From NCBI GenBank assembly GCA_964019155.1, contig OZ025242.1, positions 20,783,092-20,847,091 on the forward strand: a stretch of 64,000 nt of DNA, written 5' to 3'. This document shows, in pieces, positions 39,955-52,900 of the stretch. Both the position numbers and the translations under genes were made by a program. Source of the DNA: Osedax fenrisi. Its lineage: Eukaryota > Annelida > Polychaeta > Sabellida > Siboglinidae. The first letter of the stretch is position 1, and every line of letters begins with the position of its first letter. The notes beneath the pieces were generated by a model. That model was not told the DNA's origin. It did not search any database and saw only the letters and a list, made by a program, of their open reading frames with translations.

Positions 39955-40062
39955 ATGAGTGATGCAACTATTATTTTTACTGATGAATGGATGAATATGG
40001 CAGAAATATTAAATGTGCGTGAGCAGGGTGAGCTTATCGATCATGAAAAAGCTTCACAATAA
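39955..40062 (+). CDS. Possible small open frame or exon, 35 codons
   Basis: ATG to TAA reading MSDATIIFTDEWMNMAEILN and continuing VREQGELIDHEKASQ. The composition is protein-like, unlike the poly-Ile/Tyr/Asn frames usual in this AT-rich DNA. A good donor-like CCTTGTG|GTAAGT lies just upstream at about 39897-39907, and an acceptor-like TTGTAG precedes the ATG. It sits between palindrome copies 2 and 3 and upstream of EEF1AKMT4. I recognise no family. It could be chance or a fragment of a mobile element. Confidence 0.25.
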   Translation: MSDATIIFTDEWMNMAEILNVREQGELIDHEKASQ

Positions 40063-40508
40063 TTGTGATTATATAATCATATGCTCAATTAATGATGACA
40101 TATGTATCGATTATTTGTATAATAATATGTATTGTCTACACCTTTGAATTCCTGATGATCATGTTAAATGATAGAAAGATCAAGAATGTTGATTTGGGAA
40201 GAAAGTAATGGAAAATCTGTATAAGAAAACCAAATCTCAGACAATATTAACATATAAAGTGTATAAAATATGATATATTTAAAAAGCATTGTAGTGATGT
40301 AAACATATGTAGTTATTGGTAAGTGCATATTAACGTATAATATGCATATTAACGTCGTATAGGTACCTATATATAACGTATATCCTATACAAATTATAAT
40401 TATTTTACTTTATTATTTATTAATCAATAATTAATACTCATAATATGTTTATGAACTTGAAATAGTAAATAGGAATTAATGATAAATAATTGTATAATAC
40501 TATAATAT

Positions 40509-40546
40509 CAAGACCTCCTATAACCTCGAGGTTATAGGAGGTCTTG
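40509..40546. repeat. Perfect 38-bp palindrome, copy 3
   Basis: Identical to copy 1 over all 38 bases. It lies about 210 bp upstream of the EEF1AKMT4 start codon. Confidence 0.97.
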
Positions 40547-40758
40547 GCTATAGCAAAGCATCAATATAGCCAAGATATTTCCCTGGAAATATATGTGATA
40601 CATATTTTAGTCTAATCATACGTATGTCTTTGCAATACATGTTTATTATGGAATTATTTTGAATATTAATAAATTTTGAATAAATACAAAAGTATTCAAA
40701 TAACAAATAATAAAAACAGTAATTTCCATTGAAATATGATATTCTAAATATTTTAAAT

Positions 40759-40915
40759 ATGACATTACCTGATAATAATATTGGGTATTCAAATAAAAGT
40801 TATTGGGACGAAAGATTTTCTAAAGAAGAAGACTTTGACTGGTGTAAAGATTACTCGTATTTTGAAAATCTAATTAAATTACATATTCATAAATCAGATA
40901 GGATATTAATGATAG
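40759..40915 (+). CDS. EEF1AKMT4: EEF1AKMT4 exon 1
   Basis: MTLPDNNIGYSNKSYWDERF, then DWCKDYSYFENLIKLHIHKS and DRILMI. It ends in phase 1 at G|GTTTAT, completing Gly of GCGNSG with exon 2. Codons are strongly A/T-ending. Confidence 0.92.
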
Positions 40916-43901
40916 GTTTATTTACTCGTTATTTTTAATATTGAAAAAATGGTTATCATATACTATATATGATATAGTTATTATATTATTAACCAATTAT
41001 AAGAAAAAAAAGTTTATGTAATGTAGGTTTGAACTGCGGAGGACCGTATTTTTAAATTTAATTTAATTTAAAATTAAATTCAAAAATTAAGGGGTAATCA
41101 ACTTTAACTAAACCAATCACCAACCCGCATATACTCACCAATAGCATTACCTATATTAATAAGTTGTATTCAGTTAAAAGTTACGGTTATTTGCGGTTCA
41201 ATCTTATAATGTTCTTGTGATTAATTTAGATAATATAAATTATATTATATAATCTATAATTAAATTAAATTTAAAAATGAATTAATGTAATGGTAACTGG
41301 AGAAATTAAGCACATTTAATATCGAAAGGCGGCACATTTAATTACAAATATATAATTAGATTGCAATTAGAACTCATTATCGATGATTAATTATTAATAA
41401 TGATTCGGATGCACATATTTTAATTGTGTTATAATTTCAACATAATTGTATATGTTTTTTAAATGTACCGTCTTTTCATATTAAATATGTCGACTTCATC
41501 CAGTAATTAATTTAATCATTAAATTAATGATTAATAATTAAAAATAAATAAATCATCGATTGTATTTTAAAAATATTTTATGGATATTTGAAATCTGAAA
41601 AAAGCTCGGATTCTATTAAACAAAGTATAATTGATCATCTACCACTATATGAAATGGCATATCCGCAGCTTCGAATACGTTATTACACGTATTTACGCTG
41701 TGTGTATTTATACATGCGTGTGCCGCAATCTACATTAGCATATTACACATTATACAGCTATACTTTGTGGCGCCATCGACATATGATCACGGTGTAATAT
41801 ATAATATATACATTATAATATATAATATATTATAATATATAATATATATAGCGTAATATATTTTACATATAGTGTAATATATTACTAATAAATAATATAT
41901 ACGATGTATACGTTTTATGTATACGTAGGTATTTATGACCTCTACATATAATACGTATCGTGAAATATATCTATCTAATTTAAGAGGTTAACGATCATCT
42001 ACTTAGAACACGTTCAGCTTTCTCTAGCAGCGCGTTGTAATAGGAATACCAGTGATCTCACGCGAAGTGATTTCACGGGGTGTGATTTCGGGAGCGCATC
42101 GGTGATTTCGTGCGCAATCGACGATTGCCAATAATACATATTAATATAACTATTAGAATTTACACTACGCATGAAATCACTTCGCGTGCGTGCGATCATT
42201 GGTTTACCTGTACTAGTGATATAAATGATGCCGAGTCGAGACTTTTTGTCATTGAAGGCAAGCTGAGATTTGCATTTTCAAAAAAAACGAGCCTAGCCGA
42301 GACTCTAGTCAAACGAGCCCGACCCGAGTTGAGACTCTTACAAAATAAGCCCGAGCCGAGTTGAGACTTTAGGTAATGAGACTGAGACTGCATCGATGCT
42401 TTAGATGCTCGAGCATCGTTTACTGTATCACTACCCTAATAAACAATCAAATCGTACCATATATATAAGTAAAATTGATTTAAATGGTACGAAATGACTT
42501 AGTACGAATTTACTTAATACGAAATGACTGATATTCTATAATAATATATAATAGTACGTTATTTAATATACTTCTTGCAAGATCTTACCTCCCATCTATT
42601 CGGAACCATATTCTCTCTAACCCTATTCTCCGTTACTCGAAAATAAATGCTCGAGCCATTCGTTATATTGAACCTAAGCTATACAATTCACCCCCCCCCA
42701 CCCTCTATTAGATCCATTCAGTCCAATAAGCTATACAATTCACTCCCCCCACCTTTTATTAGATCCATTCAGTCCCATAAGATATTCATTCCATAATCCA
42801 AAGATTGATCTCAGGTGGCAATCCATAATGCTTATGTTGTTTATCATTATTACTTTATGTTTGTCTTCTTTTATTTCCAATTTATTTTATTGTTTTACGT
42901 GGTACGTCTGTATTATCTACTTATTTTATATTTGATTATATAATACAATTTTGAGAAATAATTTATGATTTACTTAGGTGTTTAAATAAACATTCATCAT
43001 CATCATCATCGTATAATATATATTGCGGAACGTGCTGTGTATGTTAGCACATGCCCATAACATGCGCGCGTAACTGTGTAATATGTGTAAATAGTTAGTG
43101 GGGCTAGCTTTACCAAACACCTTTACGCTTAGTCGCGAATATAAATTGATTGCGTAAACACTGATAATAATACTTATCGATGAAAGCAAGACGATCGTTA
43201 CATAAAGATATATATTCGTAATCAATTGATACGTTCAGTACGATAATAAGGTACAGAGTGCGACTCCAGTAACATGTTAAGGGGTGGTCGGGGGATTCCA
43301 TTCGAGTATAAGCTTATAGTAATCTATTTAATTATGCTTATCAGATTTGGTGAAAGAAATCGGTGTTGAAATATTGAAAAAATATTATATTTAATATAAA
43401 TTAATATTTATCGCGAACGGTTACACTCGTAAATAGCCGAGCCGCGATTAATATTAATACTACATTTTCAGGGATTCGATATTTGTGAACATTACGATCG
43501 CTAGCGGTAACCAATAACCGCAGCAGTCGTGGGGTGGAGGGCGGGGCGGGGGGGTGGTGGGCATCGTTAGCGTGCCTCGTCAAGTGTGACATCCGCGTAG
43601 TCGCTCCTAGGCTGGGCGGCCTTAGATCGGGCGAATATCCCGCGCGCCGCTATTCGCGAGTAATAAGCGTAGCGGATTCATACGACAAACGCGCATCGGA
43701 TGTCATCGCGAATCGTCGACGATGCATTTCGTCAAGCGAATATTCGCGCGTAGTGTGGCTGCAGCCTCAGCGCTAACCTGCGACTAACGTGTACATATGA
43801 ATATACTGGAACACACGTGTATGTATATATAGTATATACAATAGAGTATTTTGTAAACAGCTAAGATTATATAATTATTAACTTCTATATATATGTCTAT
43901 A

Positions 43902-43970
<69 letters not shown>

Positions 43971-46900
43971 AATGAGTATAATATATATGTATACAACATA
44001 TATATGCCGGTATATATCAGATAAATAGAATTAATTCTTGTTCATATGTGCGTTACGAAGCCGGCTATAGTGTGTACACACGATAATGTCTACGTACGCG
44101 TAACAATACACATCTTCAATGATCGCGTCTACGCGCTTATATCACGACTAATGGCGCCGCCTATGTATCGTTCGAACTGTAATGTACAGGTGGAATTGTA
44201 TATAGGAAATCAAAGAGATCGACGCCGTCTTTTAAAGGTCGTGCACTGTCAGTGTTGTATACTCGCACTCGTACTCGCACTCTAAAGATACGACATGATG
44301 TATGATATTCATAGAGTGCGGAGAGAGAAATAGAGTAGTAAACAAGGTATCTGACATACGGAAAGCATCAATCTAATTTGGTCACCTCAAAATGGCGGAT
44401 TTGACCTATTTGATTTTTTATTTTGTAGCTAGAATAAAATTATTAATACCACCGGAAAGGGGATAAAAAAGTAATATAAGTTTCGTATTTTACTTTTTTG
44501 ATATAATTAATAATAAAAAAGTTACGATCAAAAGAATATTATATTTAATATTTGGTCACCTTAAAATGGCTGATTTTTTATTTCCGCTTTCCGCATTGGC
44601 TTACGCTGCCAGGCATTGAGTATTACCACTCTATTTCTCTCTAGCTCTATGATGATATTGTATTCGTATTACGTAATACGCGGTTGTTTCGCGGGCTACA
44701 TCGCTACTGACAAACAACGCCGGGTGTGATGGCACACTATCTAGGTCAGTGGAACTAGGTCTTTGGGAATGATCGCACCCTGCCTTGCGAGACACTATAT
44801 ATAGGGCCTATACACACACACGCGTAGATGCACTATAATTCATGTAATAAACTATACTAAACCTTATACGTTAGTTACCGCTTACCCACACTAACCGTTA
44901 GTAGCATAGAGCTAGAGATAAATAGGAGTCTGGTAATACTCAATGCCTGGCAGCATAAGCCAATGCGGAAATAAAAAATCAGCCATCTTGCGGTGACCAA
45001 ACATTCTTTTGATCATAACTTTTTATTATTATTTATATCAAAAAAGTAAAATATGAAACTTTATTATTTTTGTATCCTCTTTCCAATGGTATTAATAATG
45101 TTATTCTAGCTACAAAATAAAAATCAAATAGGTCAAATCCGCCATTTTGTGGTGACCACATTAGATTGACGCTTTCCGCATTTCATATACCTTGTTTACT
45201 ACTCTATTTCTCTCTAGCTCTATGGTTAGTAGTCTGTAATATAAGGGATCGCAAAACAATAAAATAAAGTGATTTTAGTTTAATGAAATATCAGTCGACT
45301 AACTTATAACTTATAAGTGTATCATTCTTACTACGAGCTTCGCAACCCACTTTGATAATAAACACAGATAAACCTGTCCATGCATTATATCAATATGACA
45401 CCCCCTAGGGAGTAGTGCAATAATTAAATTTTCCATACATTTTATTAATATGACACCCCTATTTAGTGAAATGTACTTTTTCATTTTTTATATCAATACG
45501 ACACCCCCCGAACATATATGACCCCACATATATATACAAATTGGAACCATATTCGCATTGTTCCCTTGAATAAGTCAATAAATCATATGTATTGTTAAAA
45601 CTCTACAGTAGTGATACTACTAGGGGCACTGGAACGATTTTGTATGTAGGGGGACCAACCAATATAAATAAATGTTGTGGTAAAAGTAGGGAGGGGACCA
45701 ATACATATGAGGTCCCCCTATATTTTAGAGTGGGGGGGACATATCCCCCCGCCCCCCCCCCCCTGTTGCAGCACCCCTATATACTACCCATACTAATCGT
45801 AGTATCGTTAGCATCCTATAGTGGGTTTTTCACTTATACCATCCCTTAATTTAAGTAACATTCCGTATAAGGGTGTTTTAGACACTAGCTCAGCCGTGGT
45901 GATGGTGGTAATCTTAACCTCTTGTAACCCTTAAGGGGATGTCACACACCTTGTTTTGGTGAAAATAATTTTTTATTTACATTTTTTTTTATTTCATATA
46001 ACTATTCTATTATTTGTTTATTAAGGGGACGCGATACCATCGTTTGGTTTACATATAAAAGATACGAAAAAATGCTATTTTTAGAAATCTATTAACTCAA
46101 AAAATATTCACTTTTTTTTTTTTTTTATTTTTTAATCTATTAATAATATTCCATATTTTTATATTATATGTTGAAATTTATAGATGTTTACACATCTTTA
46201 TGTTATACGTTTCTAAAAAAAAGAATTGAAATATCTGATAAAAAATTTTAATTTTCCAACTAAATTGCTAATTAAAATTTTTTAAATAAATATTTTTTAA
46301 TTTTGACAAATAACTTTAATCTTACAGGTTTTATCTAGTTATATTGAAAAAATGAAGAAAAAATATCCAATTGTACAAAAGTTAATACCAGTTATGTCAG
46401 CATGATTGGTCACAAATAATTATTCTGAGTAAATCAAGTTTCAAATATAATATATGAATATAAACAATATGAATATACAGGTACAAATAATATAATATGA
46501 ACAAAATGAATAATGTAATGAACATAATTTAAACACCACATAAAAGATAATATGTGAAGTATTACAATTTTACATTAATACAAAATTTGAAATTCAATTT
46601 TTTTTCGAAAAAATCAATGGTATCGCATCCCCTTAATATCTGTAAAAAAATTATTTATGAAAACAGTCTAGAAATAACATAAAAAGTGGTTTATATATAT
46701 TCATTATATATGATACATAATGTATTCATATATATTCAAATACTGTTTTCTCAGAATAATTATTTCGGGCTAGGTAGTTGTGTATAAAGTTTATATGCTA
46801 TAAACTTAGGTATAACAAAAACTATTATATGTATTTTACTAATTTGTATTGCATTATATAAATAACATATATATGAATACTATTACAGAGTGATTTTCTA

Positions 46901-49900
46901 AATTTGTATGTGTATAATTGCAAAGAATAATAATTTCTATAGAAATTCCGTAAATTAAAAAATTAAAATGTATGCATATATATATGTATGTTATATAATA
47001 TATATTATAAAAATTACATCCTGTAATAGTATGTGTATACATTTAATGAATAGAATATAAAAAAATTATCTCAATTCAATGAATTGAATTCTGCGCGCCT
47101 AGTTATGTGTAGACCCATTATTTGCTATCTCTATACATAGATAGGGAGGCGTCGTGTGACATCCCCTTAAATCATATACGTATCGCTATTTATGTTTAAT
47201 TAGTTAGATAGGTAGATAGATAGATAAGTAGATAGATAGATAGATACATACATACATATTCATGGGATATATTTTATTATGTAACATATAAATAATTTGT
47301 ATTATGTAACATATAAATAATAGTTTATGATGATTTATTATATCTTCTTCGGTCCATCTTTCGGATGGACCAGCAAGTAATCAAACTTTGTAATGGCTGC
47401 CTTGAGATACTCCAATCTCAGATTATTTCTTTAAACGTTCAGATTTATACTACATTGTCTGTCATTAATCGTAGATCTTAATGTGTATAAATAAATATAA
47501 TTATGTATAAATAAATGATCGGCTCTCGTTAAAACCATGGATGCCTTAACACGAGAGCGACTTCGAATGGACGTTAGAGCCATATATGGTTATAAGTGAA
47601 AACGTCGTCTAAGTTCCTGGATGCGATGAAAGGACTCCACCAAATAAAATTAACAATAATAACAATAATAACAATGATTAGTTAACGAGTTCATTACGAA
47701 GCGACGACGATGTAGTAAGTACGTTTACGACGAGAGGTCAAGGTCATATTAGATGGCGAATAAGCGATCGTTTCTTTTGTTCGATATATCATCCGATCTA
47801 TAAACGTAATATTACGTAATATATAATAAAGATATTATGCTCGGATATTAATCGCTCTGAAACTCGCGTAGTGACGAAGCACTGACCCCCGCATCCTATT
47901 TACAAACCCCATTCCGTATACAGATCTAACCCCAACTACATCCCCTCAATCTATATAACTCCACCATATACATCTCCTTACCCCTCCATAAATTGCCTTT
48001 GTCACATATATATTCGTTCCGTTTACTCCCCTCTATATGCAGATTTCACCACCCTGTAGACAGCCCCCCTGTAGACAGTCCCCCTGTAGATAGCCCCCCC
48101 TCTCCCCTTCCACTATTACTAACCTGTGTTACCCTCACCTAACAGGATGTGGCAACAGTGGCCTCTCTAAGCAGATGTACGACGCAGGCTTCACTAACAT
48201 CGTGAATATCGGTTAGTGTAGTGTGTGGGGTGTGGTGTGGGTTGTAGTGTGGGGTGAAGTGTGTGTGGTGTTGGGGGTGGGGTGAGGTGAGGTGTGGGTT
48301 GTTGTGTGGGTTGTGGTGTGGGTTGTTGTATAGGTTATTGTGTGGGTTGTGGTTTGGGTTGTGGTGTGGGGTTGGGTATGTGGGGTGTAGTGTGTGGTGT
48401 GTGTAGTATGGGGTGAAGTATGTGTGGTGTGGGTGTGGGTTGTGTTAGGGTATAGTGTGGTGTATGGTGTGGTGTAGGTGTGGTGTGGTGTGGGGGTGAG
48501 GTGTGGGTTGTAGTGTGTGTAGTCTGCTTTGAATGTTAGGTATAATGTATAATATATGGTTTGTTGTGTGTTGTGCTATAATATTTAGTGTACCGTATAC
48601 TGTATACAGTGTATAGTATAATATGTAGTGTAGTGTATAGTGTGTGATGTTTAATGTACAGTATAGTGTGGTGTTTAGTATAGTATGTAGCATGTACTTC
48701 AGTGTGTAGCACATGTACTACAGTGTAGTGATGTCTTAAGGTTTATTAAATATGATTATTTCCATGGTAATAATAATGAACTGTGATGTTTATATTACGT
48801 TTATCTATATAGGTATATATATATATATATATACGTGAGTATGTAAATGTTCGTATAACATTTAAATATATTAAAAATTAGTGCTAACTTTATACGACTC
48901 ACTCACAGTACAATTCTAGTATCGCAGTATGCCATACGAGTATACGACGGTAGTGTCTATATATGTATATAAATAATATGTACGCGTATTTTAATGAGAA
49001 AATTTTATTTCTAGAGAATACATTTTGTCCGTATTTACAAATTGCACTCTATAAGCTATTTAGAATAGCTCGATAATAACTCTTAACTCTTACTAGATGA
49101 TATACAACGATCGTGCGTGTATTGAGATCTTCTATTTACTAACGATGTTACTGAGAATTTTTCGAAACTTATCGATATATTTCGTAGGATATATCTCACG
49201 ACATATTTCTTCATCATAACATATTTCTTCGGCACGACATATATCTTATTACATATGCTATATTTCTCCCATGTGTATGACATATTTATTGTGCGTAAAG
49301 CATTCTATATATATATTACAGTGACGTCATCATTCTCTACATAAATTACGCAACGATGACATCATTCTATAAATAGATTACCCCGTGATGACAACATTCT
49401 ATAAATAGATTACAGCGATGTGGTCATCGAGAACATGCGGAACAAGTATCCGATGATGGAGTGGCGTGTTGCCGACGTAACCACTATGACCTTCGAATGC
49501 CCTTCAGACATCGAGGTCACACTACAATAATATCTAACATCGCATCACTGTATGTATATATTTTATTGTATCGTAGTTTATTCATACATGAATATCCAGG
49601 TATTGTTCATCCAATCGTGAATGTTAAAAAATATCTATAATATGCGTGTGTGTATATGTTGGCGTAAACTGTAAATAGGGAATACAAGAGTATGACTCAC
49701 TCCATTACTCATTATACTTATTAGGTGAGGTATAACACGATGTAAATAGGTAGTCGATTTTTTGATTATTCATTTACACGCTCTTTTCATTTAATTATAT
49801 ATTATCATTAATAATAGATTATATATTATCATTAATAAATAATGATAATTAATAATGATAATATATTATCTATTAATAATAGTAGATTTTATATTATCAT

Positions 49901-52900
49901 TAATAATAGATTATATATTATCATTAATAATAGATTATATATTATCATTAATAATAGATTATATATTATCATTAATAATAGATTATATATTATCATTAAT
50001 AATAGATTATATATTATCATTAATAATAGATTATATATTATCATTAATAATAAATTATATATTATCATTACTAATAGATTATATATATATTCGGGAGTAC
50101 AAGTTATGAAATTAGTAGATATATTGATAAGGAATGATTATACTCATTAAGGGGAAGCGCGGTTTCGTTTTTTTCCAAATACATTTGTTTTCGCAATACT
50201 GTTTATTGTAAATCTATTATTTATGAACATTAATCTTTTAATGAGAAATATAAACTTATAAAATAACACATTTTAAAACACCAATAGAGAATAAATTATA
50301 ATAGTGCAACGATAATAATAGTATAATATAACACATGTAATATTATTTGTAATCATTTCATTTATACGTACATATAAAATAAAACAATAAAAATAACATA
50401 TATATATATATATATATAAAATATAATTAAACATTAGAAAGTAGAATAAGAAATATTAAAATTTAATTAAAATTTTAATAGCATTAAATTTATATTCAAT
50501 TTACTTAAAATTATGTTTTTAACAAATCAATCTCATATATGGTATGCTAACTTTTTAATAATGCAAACCATTACTTTAAATTTAAAATATAATAATAATA
50601 ATAATAATAATCAGATTGGTCATCGTAATTAACGACAGTTAACCTATAGGTTAGATATAGAAGTTCACCAGAACTTATCGAGATATCTACCTGTCAGCAA
50701 AAGGAGCACATATATGATGATAATAATAAAAGTAACGATGGAGTAAAATAAAATTAGAAATTTCAAAAGAAAACGAAAATATAAATATAAATTGTAAAAT
50801 TTTAAATATTAAAATAGATATAATACGAATAAATATTAAATATATAAGTAGAAATAAAATTATAATAATAGATAAAAATAAAATAAAATGAGACGTATAC
50901 AAATAAAGAGGAAAAAATAACATATAGTTGATAAGTTGACCACAAAGAACGAATAGTATAATGATAGCAACTTTCAGTATGGATATGCTAATTCCACTAC
51001 TACCTTTAGAGGATCTCCTCACAGTCATACCAGTATACTTACTATTCTGTATATAAAACACCACCCCACGTTATAATCAAAATACAAAAACATGAAATCC
51101 TTCCCCGTTCTAAAATAATAAATAAATATATATGATATAAATAATAAAAAAATAATAAATAATTAATGAATTAATAATAATAATACATAGTAATGAAAAA
51201 TAATAATATTAATAATAATACATAGTAATGAAATAATAGTAGTTAACTCGTAATACAATTGTAATCAAATAATAATACAAATAATAATAAATAATAAATT
51301 GAAGTACAAATAATGATAATAACATTTTTAAAGATATAAATATTGTAAACATAATATAATTATAAAACTATTCCAATTACTGAATTTTCATCATTTGTTA
51401 AAAATAATTATATATAAAATAAATAAATTAATAAGTAATTTAATAGTTAAACTTTTTCAATGGGTTAGTATTTTTTATATTAATAGATAGTGAATTATAT
51501 ATCAAAGAACTTATGACCAATACATAATGTATCATAAGAAGGTGATATATTTGGTACAACGAATTAATTAGTTGACCTTAGAGTATATTTTCTTTTTTTT
51601 TATTAAATAACTTAATAATTTGTGGATGTATATTATCAAAGATTTTCCGAAGGAAAGATGGTTCACTTGACCAAAAGATTGAAATAAAAACGGAACTTTG
51701 ATGATCAAAAATGCGAAGGGTAGGAGAACTAAAATCTATTTTTGTATTTCGTATCTATTTACATATAAATTCGACAAATAATACCTTACAAATATATAAT
51801 CTTAAATTAAGATATGTATAAAAAGATATATATCGAAAAGTAAGTGTTCCACAAAAATATTATTTTGAGATATCAAAAGTGAATTCATACAAATTTTACC
51901 GAATTTGTATAGGTCAAAAGTAGAATGATTCAGTCATTGTTATTTATATATAAACTATCAATACCGTGAAAATGTCGTAATTTGAAAATATATATTTTTT
52001 AATATAATTCATATATCTATTATAATATCAAAAGTATATTAGTCTGATAATTAGATTAATTACCTTATTATTAATAGTAAATATAACTTATAATAATACA
52101 CATCTTGTGGTTGGTATCGGAACTATATTAACATAATTACATAGCTTATATTATCTAATAGATAGGGAGTGAACCACCTTTGCTTCGCAAAATGTTTGAT
52201 GTTATTATTATACTAAGCTTTATACATATTTGAATCAATAATATCATTAAATTTGATAATACGTTGTTGTATATAAATATTGTCAATATTTGTTCTATTA
52301 TTTAGATAATAAATTACCCTTAGACATCTATTCTGTAATATAGTATTCATACATTGAATATTACTCAAATACGTATTACCCCATATAGTACTGAGCAATA
52401 CTGCAACTGACTATGGAATAATGAGTTATATATATTCAGAAGGGATTCTCTATTCAATTTAGATTTTAATATATTTATTAAATAGATACATAGATTAAGT
52501 TTGGATTTAATATTATTTATCTGTTTTTTCCAGTTGTGATTTTCATCTATAAATAAACCCACAAATAAAATCTAATCTGATTGCTTTATAATTAAATCAT
52601 TAGTTTTTATATTTAATTTATGTTTAATCCGTGACCTGTGGAATAATATTAAATTAGTCTTTTCAATATTTAGGTATAATCTATTATTAGATAAATATTC
52701 ATAAATAAAAACTAAAGCTTCATTAATAATATTGTCAATGGCTGATATTTGTATTATAGAATGAAATAGTTATATCATCTTCAAAAAGTGTAAAATGACA
52801 AGTATATTGTATATTTGATAAATCATTAATAAATAATAAGAATAATATAGGTCCGAACCTTGCGGAACACCATATTTTATAGGTAAGGTAGATGATATAG

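Larger units (their letters stand above)
36567..40758. other. Intergenic region between divergent CCT2 and EEF1AKMT4
   Basis: 4.2 kb, AT-rich, expected to hold the promoters of both genes. It contains TA arrays (about 37643-37683 and 39137-39200), an AAT run (39299-39330), a hAT-like remnant (38768-38990), three copies of a 36/38-bp palindrome and a small open frame (39955-40062). Confidence 0.75.
40916..48145. other. EEF1AKMT4 intron 1 (7.2 kb)
   Basis: Contains a CpG-rich stretch (about 42000-42200 and 43400-44300), hAT-like MITEs (42213-42433, 44310-44651 and 44905-45224), a LINE 3' fragment (42555-43012), a MITE (45621-45779), nested TTAA elements (45935-47166), a SINE fragment (47505-47675), a TAGA run (about 47207-47250) and a C-rich stretch before exon 2. 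Confidence 0.8.

Noticed and set aside
41588..41797. 69-codon frame on the plus strand
   Set aside because: It begins plausibly (MKSEKSSDSIKQSIIDHLPL) but soon becomes Tyr/Arg-rich low-information sequence, has no recognised family and shows no convincing exon boundaries.
44310..45224. Single large foldback transposon
   Set aside because: The two halves have separate, different 8-bp target duplications, so they are two independent insertions.
45592..45849. 85-codon frame with Gly/Pro-rich segment
   Set aside because: It coincides with the MITE at 45621-45779 including its poly-C run.
49415..49420. Acceptor CAG at 49412-49414 for EEF1AKMT4 exon 3
   Set aside because: It would break the reading frame; the AAATAG acceptor four bases earlier keeps the conserved Asp-Tyr-Ser and the frame.
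49842..50150. Frame with repeating LYIIINNR peptide
   Set aside because: It is the translation of a 24-bp AT-rich tandem array with no start context or conserved composition.
50147..50170. Start of another TTAA element (GGGGAAGCGCGGTTTCG)
   Set aside because: No matching inverted terminus was found downstream or upstream, so I did not call an element.
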